A stretch of DNA of 64,000 bases, from assembly GCF_009901525.1 (NCBI RefSeq), contig NZ_CP019288.1, positions 1,889,501 to 1,953,500 of the forward strand, read 5' to 3'. The stretch's first letter is position 1; the number at the start of each line of letters is the position of its first letter. The stretch is from Kordia antarctica (GTDB taxonomy: Bacteria > Bacteroidota > Bacteroidia > Flavobacteriales > Flavobacteriaceae). Below, piece after piece: positions 17,301-27,162 of the stretch. The notes beneath the pieces are model-generated. The model ran no database searches, was not told where the DNA came from, and saw only the letters and a program-made list of their open reading frames with translations. Made by a program: the position numbers and the translations under genes.

Positions 17301-18929
17301 ATGACAGTTATAGAGAAGCTCTTTTTGTATTTACGGAAGCAGCACATTTATATAGACAAGAAAGAGTTTACTTTTCAGTTTGAATCTCATCCTGAATATC
17401 CATCGCTCTTGGCTGTTAGTGATACATTAAATTTCTTTAATATATCAAATGGCGCATTGCACGTAGATGCTGTAGATTTTAAGCTGTTACCAAAAACATT
17501 TTTTACAAAATTACAAGAAACCAATACAGACACATTAACGCTTGTAGAAACCAAACAGTCTGATAATCAATATCGTATATATCAAGGTTCGAAAGTAAAA
17601 ACCGTATCTAGAGATTCTCTTTTGCAAAAGTGGAAAGGTATTGTTTTTCTAATAGAAAATTCTGAGGAAACCCGTACACATTCAACCAAAATTAAAGAAA
17701 AGCATATTCTTCTTCTACTTTCATTGCTCTCCTTCACATTTTTACTTCAATATAGTTTCAAAAATTTTGCTCAGCTATCTTTTTTAATGTTTCCAATTTT
17801 AGGAATTTTACTTTCGTTAGCAGCTTCAAAAAAAGTATTCAATTTTAATAATTCATTCTTAAATCAGTTTTGCAATGGAAGTGAAACGCGTAGTTGTGAC
17901 ACTGTTCTTGATTCTTCTCAATGGAAGATTTTTCAAAAAATAAACCTCAGCGATCTTAGTATCGCATTTTTTATAGCTCAATTTTTCATGTTCTTTATTT
18001 CAGAAGCTACGCAGAGTTTGACGTATTATTTTGAGATCCAGAAAATAGTGCTTTTAACGACTTTTCCAATAGTATTTTTATCCGTTTATTATCAAAAATT
18101 TAGTATCAAAAAATGGTGTCCAATTTGTGTATCCATTGCTGGAATAATTATTATTGAAGCCTTGTTTGTCTACGTAAATTACGGAACTACTTTTTTACTT
18201 TTTGATTTTTATCAATTCAATCGATATGTATTTTTCTCGCTTCTTAGTTTACTTTCTTGGTATGTTGTTAAAGAACAATTTATAATAAGAAATCAATTAA
18301 AAAGTGAACTTATTCAAGTCAATAGATTTAAACGAGATTATACAATTTTCAAAACCGTTTTAACTTCTAAAAACGCGTATACAATTCCTAAAACTGCAAT
18401 TAGTTTAGGAAATGCAAATGCCGAACTCAAACTCATCTTAATTACAAGTCCTTTTTGTGGTTATTGTGAAGAACCTTTTCGTATGCTTCTACGTTTACTT
18501 GAGCAATATAAAGATCGGTTATGTGTTGAACTTGTGTATAATATCAACTTAGAAAAAATAGATGTAGGTGCTAAATTAATGTTGCAAAATATGCTGTATA
18601 TACAGCAAGAGTTTGGCAATCAAAAATATGTAGAAGCCTTAAATTATTGGTATGAAGTAAAAGATATTTCGCTATGGCTTAAAAAATATAAATTCAAATT
18701 TGACACAAAAACTATTGATAAAACATTACTAACTCAACGTTCATGGTGTGTTGCAAACAAGTTGACATTTACGCCATGTCTTTTCATCAACGAATTTCAA
18801 TTCCCTAAACAATATTCCCTTAATGACCTTCCTTTCTTCATTGAAGATGCACTAGAAGATTTTGCTAATAACCCAGCGATAAGCCGAAAAGCTGTAAACA
18901 GAGTAGGCACTATAATCAACTCAATTTAA
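17301..18929 (+). CDS. C39-like / VKOR / thioredoxin-like fusion (disulfide-forming membrane protein)
   Basis: From the ATG at 17301 the product has 542 residues. Residues about 1-130 resemble the inactive C39-peptidase-like head common in Bacteroidota (SHPEYPSLLAVSDTLNFF) and lack a catalytic Cys. Residues 135-320 form a VKOR domain with about five helices, loop Cys 191 and 199, and the CPIC active site at 273-276. The C-terminal thioredoxin/DsbA-like domain has CGYC at 386-389. Such fusions oxidise thiols and pass electrons to quinone. A Cys-bearing peptide gene follows 10 bp downstream and is the obvious candidate substrate. A TTG at 17274 would add nine residues. Confidence 0.9.
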   Translation: MTVIEKLFLYLRKQHIYIDKKEFTFQFESHPEYPSLLAVSDTLNFFNISNGALHVDAVDFKLLPKTFFTKLQETNTDTLTLVETKQSDNQYRIYQGSKVKTVSRDSLLQKWKGIVFLIENSEETRTHSTKIKEKHILLLLSLLSFTFLLQYSFKNFAQLSFLMFPILGILLSLAASKKVFNFNNSFLNQFCNGSETRSCDTVLDSSQWKIFQKINLSDLSIAFFIAQFFMFFISEATQSLTYYFEIQKIVLLTTFPIVFLSVYYQKFSIKKWCPICVSIAGIIIIEALFVYVNYGTTFLLFDFYQFNRYVFFSLLSLLSWYVVKEQFIIRNQLKSELIQVNRFKRDYTIFKTVLTSKNAYTIPKTAISLGNANAELKLILITSPFCGYCEEPFRMLLRLLEQYKDRLCVELVYNINLEKIDVGAKLMLQNMLYIQQEFGNQKYVEALNYWYEVKDISLWLKKYKFKFDTKTIDKTLLTQRSWCVANKLTFTPCLFINEFQFPKQYSLNDLPFFIEDALEDFANNPAISRKAVNRVGTIINSI

Positions 18930-18939
18930 TTATTATTTT

Positions 18940-19155
18940 ATGAAAACAATTAATTTAAAAAACACGCAACAAATTAGCAGGAGTGAAATGAGAGAAATCA
19001 TTGCTGGATTTGGAAATGCTCCTTCTCTGATGGACGAAACCGCTACTGTCACATGTAATGATAACACAGAACATACGATTTCGAGTTGTGATGAAATGGA
19101 GGTGAAATGTGCTACACGTGGAGGAGCAAAAATTTGTTCTGGTGGCGGAAATTGA
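18940..19155 (+). CDS. Small four-Cys peptide with leader-like N-terminus
   Basis: The 71-residue product begins MKTINLKNTQQISRSEMREIIAG, like the GG-type leader with an S-R-x-E-M core seen in Bacteroidota peptides, although here the last Gly pair is A-G-F-G. The tail contains four Cys (VTC, SSC, VKC, KIC), enough for two disulfides, and ends in Gly-rich GGGN. It lies 10 bp after the VKOR/thioredoxin fusion and is almost certainly co-transcribed, so I infer it is exported, cleaved at the Gly site and oxidised. No antimicrobial or signalling function can be assigned. Confidence 0.75.
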   Translation: MKTINLKNTQQISRSEMREIIAGFGNAPSLMDETATVTCNDNTEHTISSCDEMEVKCATRGGAKICSGGGN

Positions 19156-19181
19156 TGATAACTAACTATATTATCATCTTA

Positions 19182-19218
19182 ACACTATTTTCATTTATTT
19201 TTTTGATGAAAATAGTGT
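19182..19218 (+). terminator. Long hairpin after the peptide gene
   Basis: A perfect 13-bp stem ACACTATTTTCAT / ATGAAAATAGTGT with an 11-base T-rich loop lies 27 bp after the stop. The T-run lies in the loop rather than after the stem, so this may be a processing or stability element instead of a classical terminator. The remaining 280 bp up to 19498 is AT-rich and I see nothing else in it. Confidence 0.5.
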
Positions 19219-19498
19219 ATTCCTATCATTGCAGTATTTAACAAAAAAATATTTTTTTTATTAAAATTACATGTACTATTTTTATTTTATCTAATAGTAC
19301 TTGTATACTGCAACTGTTTCAAAACCATATACAACAAGTATGATTATTATAAGTATCATAACTGAATTTATTTTATAATAATATTAGTTTTTCCGTTCTA
19401 AAAATAAGGTTTAACCTTTAGCTTATTACGTGATTGCACATTTTATTTTTATAAGATTTTAAGTAACTTATAAGCATAGTTCATTTAAACTTTTCAAA

Positions 19499-21130
19499 AT
19501 GTCAAAAAAGCTCTTATCCATAGCTCCAATTGTTATCATTATTCCTATTATATGTATAACAATGTTTATTTTGAGTTCTTCAAAAAATCATGAAGAAAAA
19601 GATTCACAAATTATAATCGAAGAAAAAATATCTGACCCTGAATTAACTTTTGGTAAGCCTATAAAAACCAATAATATTGTAGTTATAGGTAAATCAGATG
19701 ATCCAGGAGTTTTTAAACGTCCAAATTTTATAAACGACACGTATCTTTTCGGAAGACCACATAAAGATTTGGAAAAGAATATTCAAAACGATTCAATTAC
19801 TTTTATCCTTAAAAAAATAGATAAACCGTTACTTATGGAATTTTCTCCTAGTGGCGATAAAAAATATTTCTCTACTATTATATATATTTCTCCTAATGAT
19901 ACAGTTCTATTTGAGGTTAAAAATAATAAGTTGATATTTACTGGAAAAAATGCTACACAAAATAATTTGTATACAAAATTGGAAGCAGAAACACTTGAAT
20001 ATGGCAAAACACCTTATGAAGACAACTTGCTTTCTTATAAAGAAAAGATAAAAGCTGTTTATGAAGATAAGAAACAATTTTTCAATAATTATATTTCTAA
20101 AAATAAAGTTTCTAAAGAGTTTATTTCCGCATTTGAGAAGCTTTTAAAATATGAATATTATGATAATTTGGCAAGCCCTAGAAATGTTATGGTAATTTCA
20201 AAAAATGGCGATTTTTATGTAAATGATTACAACGCATTACCTACTTTGATTGAAAAAGAATACCTAAACAGCGAAATTCCATTTGACAGTGATGCATATT
20301 TTGACGGTCTTTCTGTTAAAGATTTTCAAGACATCGAAGCAATGCGAAATACGCACTTTTTTAAAAATAGTATTAGTGTATTAGTTCAGCATCACTTTAC
20401 AAAACATGATGCTCCTTATTATTCAGAAGAAAGATTTAAAGCTGAAATAGATTTTACAGAAAAAAATTTTAAAGGTAAAATTAGAGACTATATCATTGGA
20501 AGAATGATTTGGGATTACTATAATAAAGGCTTTGCTTTTGGTTCACAAAATATAAACTTTATGGTTAATGTAATAGATGAATATATGGCCTCAGTTGAAG
20601 GCAAAGAAACACACATTACTGCCATGCAAGAAATCAAAAACGACATTCTAACCTACGATTTTGAAATGTCTGAATCTGCTCTGAATTCAAAAATGATCAA
20701 TCATGTTGGCGATACAATTACGTTGCGTGACATTTTTAATCGTTCCAAAAAACGTATCAAAGTAGTTGATTTTTGGGCAAGTTGGTGTCCGCCATGCATT
20801 AAACAAATTCAAGAAAGCAAACCTTTTAAAGATCGCCTTTCGGTAGAAAATAATGTAGAATGGATTTATCTTTCTATTGATACTGACCGTGAAAAATGGT
20901 TAGAAAAAGGAAAACAACTCGATAATTTTTTGAATTTTAGAAATTCATATGTACTCGTAAAAGGGAAAAAATCGTCATTAGCGAGAGCACTTCAAGTGCA
21001 TCAAATTCCTAGATATGTAATCTTTGATAAAAATCATAAAGTGATTGTAAACAGCGCACCAAGTCCGTCCGATGAAGAAGTTTTTGAGCGAATTATTGAT
21101 GATGCACAATCGCCAAAACCTATTCGGTAG
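19499..21130 (+). CDS. Membrane-anchored TlpA-like thioredoxin protein
   Basis: The 543-residue protein has an N-terminal hydrophobic anchor (residues 8-27). A long central region of unknown fold contains a TlpA-associated beta-rich DUF. The C-terminal thioredoxin/AhpC-TSA domain has [13 protein letters not shown] near residue 430, and its CPPC active site resembles reducing TlpA/ResA proteins. It probably acts in the periplasm as a thiol-disulfide reductase. It lies 343 bp after the oxidase-peptide pair on the same strand, so oxidation and reduction or isomerisation of the peptide may be encoded side by side. Its end overlaps the convergent symporter gene by 11 bp. Confidence 0.85.
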   Translation: MSKKLLSIAPIVIIIPIICITMFILSSSKNHEEKDSQIIIEEKISDPELTFGKPIKTNNIVVIGKSDDPGVFKRPNFINDTYLFGRPHKDLEKNIQNDSITFILKKIDKPLLMEFSPSGDKKYFSTIIYISPNDTVLFEVKNNKLIFTGKNATQNNLYTKLEAETLEYGKTPYEDNLLSYKEKIKAVYEDKKQFFNNYISKNKVSKEFISAFEKLLKYEYYDNLASPRNVMVISKNGDFYVNDYNALPTLIEKEYLNSEIPFDSDAYFDGLSVKDFQDIEAMRNTHFFKNSISVLVQHHFTKHDAPYYSEERFKAEIDFTEKNFKGKIRDYIIGRMIWDYYNKGFAFGSQNINFMVNVIDEYMASVEGKETHITAMQEIKNDILTYDFEMSESALNSKMINHVGDTITLRDIFNRSKKRIKVVDFWASWCPPCIKQIQESKPFKDRLSVENNVEWIYLSIDTDREKWLEKGKQLDNFLNFRNSYVLVKGKKSSLARALQVHQIPRYVIFDKNHKVIVNSAPSPSDEEVFERIIDDAQSPKPIR

Positions 21131-22724
21131 AAGATTTATGATTTTTAATCGCTTTCTTATAACGCTTAAGTTCTTCTTTTACTTTTGGCGCTAATAAGTA
21201 CAATCCGATCATATTTGGGACTAACATTGAAAACACCATTGCGTCTGCAAAATCAACAACAGCTTGCAAACTTGCTGCCGCACCAATAATTACAAAAATG
21301 CAAAAAATAGTTTTATACGTATATTCCGCTTTTTTACTTCGACCAAATAAATATGACCACGCTTGATGTCCGTAATACGACCACGAAATCATGGAAGAAA
21401 ACGCAAATAATATGACGGCAACTGTTAACACATATGGAAACCAAGAAATTCCGCTTTCGAGCGCGTTAGAAGTCAAAATAGCACCTTGTTCATAGGAAAC
21501 TTCGGTTCCAACACTAATCTGTCCTGTGATAATTAATACGAGTGCTGTCATGGTACAAACGACAACTGTGTCAATAAAAGGTTCTAATAAAGCTACCAAA
21601 CCTTCACTAGCTGCGTAGTTGGTTTTTACAGCTGCATGCGCAATGGAAGACGAACCAATTCCTGCTTCGTTGGAAAATGCCGCACGTTTGAATCCTTGAA
21701 TCAATACGCCAATAAATCCGCCTGCAACACCTTCATAACTAAATGCACCATTATAAATTTCGCCAAATGCCGCTGGAATACTTTGGTAATTGATTCCTAG
21801 AATAATTAAAATGGCAAGTACATAAATCGCAACCATTACAGGAACAACTTTATCCGTGACTTTTGCAATCTTTTTAATGCCGCCAATAATTACAATTCCA
21901 ACAAAAATTGCCATAATAAGTCCGAATAACCAACCTTTTCCGTAAAACATACTTTCTTCGCCGCCAGTTACATACTGAAACAATTGAAACGCCTGATTTA
22001 CCTGAAACATATTTCCGCCACCAAACGATCCGCCAATGCACATAACTGCGAATACAACTGCCAAAATTTTTCCCAAACGTTGCAAGCCTCTTTCTTTCAA
22101 GCCTTTACTTAAATAATACATTGGTCCGCCAAATACAATGCCGTTTTCGTCTACTTCTCGGTATTTCACGCCAAGTGTACATTCCACAAATTTGGATGCC
22201 ATTCCTAAGAAACCGACGAGAATCATCCAAAATGTTGCGCCAGGTCCGCCAATAGATAATGCAATGGCAACGCCAGCAATATTTCCAAGTCCGACAGTTG
22301 CTGATAACGCGGCTGTTAAAGCTTGAAAATGTGAAACTTCGCCATCACTTCCTTCCACACGAATTGTGTCAGGATTATCGTTATTTTCGGTTGTAGAAAC
22401 GGATTCAGAAACTTCTACTTTATGATCGCTTTCCAAATCGTCATAATCACCTTTGACAACCTTGATTGCCGTAAAGAATCCGCGAATGTTGATAAACTTA
22501 AAATAGCCAGTAAAATAGCTTGCACCAATAATCAGTACAATTAAAACCCACGGAATTCCGATTTCGCTCGTGATCGGAATTTCTGCAAAAATTGCATCGG
22601 TAAACCAACTTGTGGCATTTCTGAAATTTTCATTGATCCGTGTATCTAACGATTGTGATTCCTCTTGCGCATATGCTACAAAAGGTAGAAAAATACTAAG
22701 GAAAATTAATTGTACTGATTTCAT
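21120..22724 (-). CDS. Alanine/glycine:cation symporter (AGCS) family
   Basis: The 534-residue membrane protein imports small amino acids with Na+ or H+. AGCS landmarks are [48 protein letters not shown], and [18 protein letters not shown]. Two features are unusual for the family core: a cleavable-looking signal sequence (ending AYAQEE) before the first helix, and an acidic polar insertion near residues 90-125. Both are common in flavobacterial members. It is monocistronic and convergent with the TlpA-like gene. Confidence 0.93.
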   Translation of the reverse strand: MKSVQLIFLSIFLPFVAYAQEESQSLDTRINENFRNATSWFTDAIFAEIPITSEIGIPWVLIVLIIGASYFTGYFKFINIRGFFTAIKVVKGDYDDLESDHKVEVSESVSTTENNDNPDTIRVEGSDGEVSHFQALTAALSATVGLGNIAGVAIALSIGGPGATFWMILVGFLGMASKFVECTLGVKYREVDENGIVFGGPMYYLSKGLKERGLQRLGKILAVVFAVMCIGGSFGGGNMFQVNQAFQLFQYVTGGEESMFYGKGWLFGLIMAIFVGIVIIGGIKKIAKVTDKVVPVMVAIYVLAILIILGINYQSIPAAFGEIYNGAFSYEGVAGGFIGVLIQGFKRAAFSNEAGIGSSSIAHAAVKTNYAASEGLVALLEPFIDTVVVCTMTALVLIITGQISVGTEVSYEQGAILTSNALESGISWFPYVLTVAVILFAFSSMISWSYYGHQAWSYLFGRSKKAEYTYKTIFCIFVIIGAAASLQAVVDFADAMVFSMLVPNMIGLYLLAPKVKEELKRYKKAIKNHKSSTE

Positions 22725-22995
22725 CTGTTCACTTATTTGATTGTGCTACGAAGATGAAACCTAAAATGAGTTTAGAAAAGGTTACGCAGTGCTGTTTTTA
22801 ATGTTTTCAATGATTAAGTATGTGATTAAGTAGTGTGATTTTAATAGCTAAATAATTTAATTTTTAGAGAAATTATACATCATTATAATACCTAATCGTA
22901 AAATTCTATACGAACAGATTTTGATATTCTTTATAGAACCTTTAAATTTAAGAATTAAGTATATTATTCATGAATCAGAATACAAAATTTTAAAT

Positions 22996-23220
22996 ATGGG
23001 GCAAAAAAAAATACCAATTACAGATGAAAGGACTCAATTCCTTGAAACTTATGGCGACTTAAAAGATGGCAAAATTCAAAGAGAGCTATTGTTCGTACAG
23101 ACTTTGCAGTTAGATAAATTAGAAAAAATCCGTTCGAACACTTCAAAGCTCGTTTGGTGGCTTGTAGTGATTCCAACTCTTCTTTTTATTTTAGCAATTA
23201 TATTTGGCGGGTTTAGATAG
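22996..23220 (+). CDS. Small single-TM protein of unknown function
   Basis: From the ATG at 22996 (MGQKKIPITDERTQFLETYG) the product has 74 residues. It has a polar, coil-like N-terminal half (QLDKLEKIRSNTSK) and one C-terminal membrane helix (WWLVVIPTLLFILAIIFGGF). The in-frame TTG at 22921 would add 25 residues of AT-rich translation with no support. No family is recognised. It is not in an obvious operon. Confidence 0.6.
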   Translation: MGQKKIPITDERTQFLETYGDLKDGKIQRELLFVQTLQLDKLEKIRSNTSKLVWWLVVIPTLLFILAIIFGGFR

Positions 23221-23266
23221 TTTTTCAACTTAAATAATATGGAGATTTCTATAGAAATTCTATTGA

Positions 23267-24400
23267 CTAATCACACGAAATAGTAGCGAATTGTAGCAGT
23301 TTGTTTTCGATTGCGTACGCAATAAGTTGCTCTTTTCCTGCCGAGCCGCTAATGTTCAATATTTTTTTGATTTGATATACATGTGCCTGAAAACCATCAA
23401 CGCTAATGTGCATGGCTTCGGCGATTTCGGTGTACGATTTTTTCGCACCACAAATACCTAAGTTTGCCAATACTTCTTTTTGTCTATCTGATAATTCAAT
23501 TTTTGAAGCTTCCTTGAGTTTGGCAACTTTCTTTTTCTTTCGATCTAGTTTTTTGGTTAAGGATTGAATGGTATCAATGTGACTTTCATTCGCAATTTTC
23601 AACTTTTCGTTTTCTGAATGCAATGCAGTACGTTCAGTTTCAAGCAGTGCAAATTCAGATTGTTGTTGTTCTTTTTCCGATAGAAATTTCCAACTGTATA
23701 AAAGAATTGAAAAGAGAAGAATAAAGATAAATTTAAACGATAATGACGTAATAATTCCGATCAAACTCCAATTGGACAAACTTATAAATTCTTCCACCAT
23801 TTCGTGCGGAATGATTCTGTGTGAAACCGCAATTACGATCAACACAAATAAAGAAAAACAGGGTAAATACATGAATTTCATCTTCCGATTGGTAAATGCT
23901 TTGTTCAATTCATATAGTAAAGCCAACGCGACAACTAGCGAAATCGGAATGTCAATCAGCCAAATAAAACTGTTACTAATTTCTTGATTATTGTACGAAG
24001 TTGCAATGAAAACAAACGCGATCATGAAAAATATTCCGCAGAATAACATCATAAATTCTTTTACAGAAAAACGTTCTACAATCCTGACAATCATGTTCCG
24101 TTCTTTTTGATGTTCAATAGATGGCAACGATAAAAGAATAAATAACGAATTGATTAACGAGATAAAAACACTCCAATATACCAACCATTTGGAAGTTGCA
24201 GAAAATGCAGCGTAATTGATTAAAATTAAGGTAACTAACGCGCCAATTCCCCAAGAAAAAATCGCCAATCCAAACCATTTAATACCACTAATTGTATTCA
24301 GGTTTTGCTGTTTTCGTTCTTTTTCGTAAATACGTTGAATGACGAATGCGGTGAGCAAACAAACAATTGCCGTTACCGTAGATTCTATGTGCGCGTACAT
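23267..24400 (-). CDS. 7TM membrane-bound LuxR/HTH-type transcriptional regulator
   Basis: I start at the ATG at 24400 (MYAHIESTV), giving 377 residues. The frame is open to 24595, but that would run through the divergent promoter. Seven hydrophobic helices occupy about residues 5-240. A long coiled coil follows (KEQQQSEFALLETERTALHS), and then a C-terminal LuxR-type HTH (LSDRQKEVLANL ... YTEIAEAMHISVDGFQAHV). The layout implies a one-component membrane sensor binding DNA directly. The signal is unknown. The J-domain gene is divergent, about 100 bp away, and is the nearest candidate target. Confidence 0.8.
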   Translation of the reverse strand: MYAHIESTVTAIVCLLTAFVIQRIYEKERKQQNLNTISGIKWFGLAIFSWGIGALVTLILINYAAFSATSKWLVYWSVFISLINSLFILLSLPSIEHQKERNMIVRIVERFSVKEFMMLFCGIFFMIAFVFIATSYNNQEISNSFIWLIDIPISLVVALALLYELNKAFTNRKMKFMYLPCFSLFVLIVIAVSHRIIPHEMVEEFISLSNWSLIGIITSLSFKFIFILLFSILLYSWKFLSEKEQQQSEFALLETERTALHSENEKLKIANESHIDTIQSLTKKLDRKKKKVAKLKEASKIELSDRQKEVLANLGICGAKKSYTEIAEAMHISVDGFQAHVYQIKKILNISGSAGKEQLIAYAIENKLLQFATISCD

Positions 24401-24506
24401 GTTTTTGGTATTGATTGATGTTTTAAAGGTAACTAATTTCGAGTAATTTTTGACGGAAACATGACCTGTTAAACTCTTTTTAAATTTTGTATTGTATTTT
24501 TGTAAA

Positions 24507-25226
24507 ATGTCTGAAGAGAATCTTCCAATATCAACAAATCTTGATACAACTGATTTGCAATTGCAATTAGAACAGTTGCAACGAGAATTTGACACGATTG
24601 AACAAAAAGTGCAAGAATTTAAAGCACTACTCTATTCACATTTGGCAGACGAAATTGTGGAAGTGCAAGAGTTGACAGTAATTTATAAGGAATTGAAACT
24701 TGCTAAAAAGCAAAAACGTGTGTTACAGAAACAACGCGGAAAAAAGTATATCGCTCCAAAAGGTTTAAAAGTAGTTTCCGCGTCAAGCGAAAAAACAATC
24801 AATACTGAAGATTTGCAAGAGAAAAAACGCTTGTACAAAGAAGCGATGTTTCATGTGCATCCAGATAAATTTTCTATGAAACCTGAACATACCGAATTGG
24901 CAACGGAAGTTACTACCAAGTTGATTCAGATCTATAAAGAAGATGATTTGGAAACGTTAAAAGCGTATCATGCGCATATTTTTAGCAATGTTTCTTTGAC
25001 TGAACTTACAAAAACTGCAAACGTACAAATTCACGCAAGTGAAACTTCACATATAAAAATTGCGATTGAAACTCTCAAAGCAAAATTACACCAACTAAAA
25101 AATTCTTCATTGCATAAAATATTGACAGAATATGAGAATCCGTATGTTTTTATTGATGAATTGAAAGTGTATTATAAAGACAAACTTTCCAAGCTTCGGA
25201 AGCGAACTCGAAAGGCTTTTAAGTAA
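24507..25226 (+). CDS. J-domain (DnaJ-like) protein
   Basis: The 239-residue cytosolic protein has an N-terminal coiled coil (residues about 10-75, Gln/Glu/Lys-rich). A J-domain-like segment, RLYKEAMFHVHPDKFS, contains the HPD tripeptide that stimulates DnaK ATPase. There is no zinc or substrate-binding domain, so it is a specialised co-chaperone rather than DnaJ itself. The ATG at 24507 is preferred over a TTG five codons upstream. It is divergent from the 7TM regulator. Confidence 0.8.
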   Translation: MSEENLPISTNLDTTDLQLQLEQLQREFDTIEQKVQEFKALLYSHLADEIVEVQELTVIYKELKLAKKQKRVLQKQRGKKYIAPKGLKVVSASSEKTINTEDLQEKKRLYKEAMFHVHPDKFSMKPEHTELATEVTTKLIQIYKEDDLETLKAYHAHIFSNVSLTELTKTANVQIHASETSHIKIAIETLKAKLHQLKNSSLHKILTEYENPYVFIDELKVYYKDKLSKLRKRTRKAFK

Positions 25227-25329
25227 TGTTAAAATTTAGACTTAAACAAATGTTAAATAAGGTTTTACCGTAATGAACTCGCTAATGTTTTGTTTAATTT
25301 AATGCTTATTAACCAAAAAAAAATATACT

Positions 25330-25521
25330 ATGTTAAAGTCAATTTTAAATTTAGAAGGAGTCAAATCATTAAAAAAATCTGAGCAATCTTCAATTAAAGG
25401 AAGTAATGGAAGATGTAATGTTTTTCTGTGTACTCCCGAAAGTGAAGGATGCCCTTGTTATGACAATCCTAATTCTCCAGATGGTCGTGGTTGTTGTATG
25501 AATGGTGAATGTACAGACTAA
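25330..25521 (+). CDS. Cys-rich peptide with K-x-E-Q leader
   Basis: The 63-residue product has the leader MLKSILNLEGVKSLKKSEQS followed by SIKGSNG. This matches the Bacteroidota bacteriocin-type leader pattern L-x-G-V-K-x-L-x-K-x-E-Q-x-x-I-x-G, but not the KK-leader group in this window. The core has seven Cys (29, 34, 41, 43, 55, 56, 61) with Asn, Pro, Gly and Asp, which suggests disulfides or metal binding. No processing gene adjoins it. An ISAs1 element begins a few bases after the stop codon and may have replaced the original downstream sequence. Confidence 0.7.
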   Translation: MLKSILNLEGVKSLKKSEQSSIKGSNGRCNVFLCTPESEGCPCYDNPNSPDGRGCCMNGECTD

Positions 25522-25526
25522 TAATT

Positions 25527-26810
25527 TAGCACTATTGCACACTCTTAGGATTGCCAGGGCAGAATCATACTTTTTAAGACAATATAATCATTTATTTGCC
25601 TGATTATTAATTGTTTAAGTCATCAATTATTCGTATATTATACTGATAATCAATTACTTAACTCAATGAAACCATCTGATAACTTAAAAGACATTTTTGG
25701 GCAAATACAAGACCACAGAAGCCATATAAACAAGCTTCATAATTTAGTAGATATCCTTCTTATTGGTATAATTGCAGTGATTTCTGGGGCAGAAACTTGG
25801 GAACAAATGGCTGGGTTTGCCAAATCAAAAGAACCTTTTTTAAAGAAATTCTTAGAATTACCTAACGGTATTCCTTCGAAAGTAACTATCAATAGAGTCT
25901 TTTCAGCTATTGATAGTGAACAATTTGAATCTTGTTTTATTGATTGGGTCAATTCAATTGCAAATTTAAGTAAAGGTCAAATAATTGCGATTGATGGTAA
26001 AACGATACGTGGCGCAAAGTCTCATGGTAAAAAATCGCCAATTCACATGGTTAGTGCTTGGGCTTGCGAAAACAATCTTGTTCTAGGTCAAGTTAAAACA
26101 GCTGAAAAGTCAAACGAAATTACTGCGATCCCAGAATTACTGAACATCCTTAGTATTGCAGGAAATACTATTACAATAGATGCTATGGGAACTCAAAAAG
26201 AAATTGCAAAAAAAATAATTGAACTAGATGCTGATTATATTTTAGCAGTTAAAGCAAATCAACCGCAGTTATTAGAACATATTGAAGATGAGTTTCGGTT
26301 TTCCAAACAACTAGAAACATACACTAAACATGATTTAGATCATGGGCGTATTGAAACTAGAACATGTAGCGTAATTACTGATTTTAAGTTTATTGAACAG
26401 GACAATCAATGGAAAAATTTACAAAGTATTATAAAAATAGATAGCATTCGTGAATTTAAAAATAGTGATAAAGCGACAGAAAAAGCGACACGATATTATA
26501 TTTCAAGTTTACGAAATGATGCTAGTGAATTTCAATCTAAAATACGCTCGCATTGGGCGGTAGAAAATAAATTACATTGGACTTTAGATGTAGCTTTCTC
26601 TGAAGATGCTTCTAGAAAAAGAGCAGGAAATGCTGCTCAAAATTATTCTATTCTGCTTAAAATTGCTTTAAATCTATTGAAAAATGAAACCTCTAAAAAG
26701 CTATCTATGAAAAGCAAAAGACTTGAAGCTGGATGGAATGAAGACTATTTACTCAGAATATTAAATTTAAAAGTATGATTCTGCCCTGTTAGGATTGCGC
26801 AATAGTGCTA
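25527..26810 (+). mobile_element. ISAs1-family insertion sequence
   Basis: The element is about 1.28 kb with imperfect terminal inverted repeats: TAGCACTATTGCACA on the left and TAGCACTATTGCGCA on the reverse of the right end, each followed inward by CAGGGCAGAATCATA. It carries one intact transposase gene. I see no convincing target duplication. It lies between small peptide genes. Confidence 0.9.
25666..26778 (+). CDS. ISAs1-family transposase
   Basis: The 370-residue DDE transposase is intact. The N-terminal HRSHINKLHNLVDILLIGI-type segment of the family is followed by the first acidic motif IIAIDGKTIRGAKS and by SPIHMVSAWA. The second acidic motif is TITIDAMGTQKEIA, then YILAVKANQP, and the C-terminal motif is HWAVENKLHWTLDVAFSEDAS with the third acidic residue. 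Length matches the family. The element could still be active if both ends are functional. Confidence 0.95.
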   Translation: MKPSDNLKDIFGQIQDHRSHINKLHNLVDILLIGIIAVISGAETWEQMAGFAKSKEPFLKKFLELPNGIPSKVTINRVFSAIDSEQFESCFIDWVNSIANLSKGQIIAIDGKTIRGAKSHGKKSPIHMVSAWACENNLVLGQVKTAEKSNEITAIPELLNILSIAGNTITIDAMGTQKEIAKKIIELDADYILAVKANQPQLLEHIEDEFRFSKQLETYTKHDLDHGRIETRTCSVITDFKFIEQDNQWKNLQSIIKIDSIREFKNSDKATEKATRYYISSLRNDASEFQSKIRSHWAVENKLHWTLDVAFSEDASRKRAGNAAQNYSILLKIALNLLKNETSKKLSMKSKRLEAGWNEDYLLRILNLKV

Positions 26811-26855
26811 TTTACATTTTAACTTGAGATACATTTTATCAAAAATTATTTAAGA

Positions 26856-27008
26856 TCACATCGTATCTTCTGCGATACAATCACATTGTGAAGGTCCGCA
26901 TAAACAACTTGTTTCTGAACGATTTCCACCTTTTATTTTTTCGACATGATCGAATTTAGAAATGATACTTTTTCTGAATGCTAAATTTTTAATTGCTCTT
27001 TTTTTCAT
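26856..27008 (-). CDS. GG-leader Cys-rich peptide, lanthipeptide-like precursor
   Basis: From the ATG at 27008 there are 50 residues: leader MKKRAIKNLAFRKSIISKFD, IKGG at residues 25-28, and a short core with Cys 35, 37, 42 and 44 and Ser/Thr 31, 33, 34 and 40. The leader is a near match to those at 4803 and 27163. An in-frame start at 27089 would place 27 non-leader residues in front, so I reject it. Cys and Ser/Thr in the core would permit thioether rings. No modification gene adjoins it. It is separated from the upstream peptide gene by a hairpin terminator, so each has its own promoter. Confidence 0.72.
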   Translation of the reverse strand: MKKRAIKNLAFRKSIISKFDHVEKIKGGNRSETSCLCGPSQCDCIAEDTM

Positions 27009-27053
27009 GATTTTAAGTTTTGATTTGTAGACTTTTAAATGTACAAAATTTAA

Positions 27054-27079
27054 AAAAGAATGCCTTTCGACATTCCTTT
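27054..27079 (-). terminator. Terminator between two peptide genes
   Basis: On the minus strand a 9-bp stem AAAGGAATG / CATTCTTTT (one G-T pair) is followed by a T-run. It lies downstream of the 27163 peptide gene. Confidence 0.6.
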
Positions 27080-27162
27080 TGCTTATCATTTTTAGTAAAG
27101 ACTATATTAAAGTACAATTATTTCTTAAATTATTATTTACTAATATTTCTGATAATAATCAA

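Noticed and set aside
24401-24595. N-terminal Cys-rich extension of the 7TM regulator
   Set aside because: The Cys-rich stretch lies over the divergent J-domain gene start and promoter. The later ATG at 24400 begins directly with a membrane helix.
27009-27089. Longer start for the 26856 peptide
   Set aside because: It would add 27 residues before a complete KK-type leader and covers the terminator of the upstream gene.
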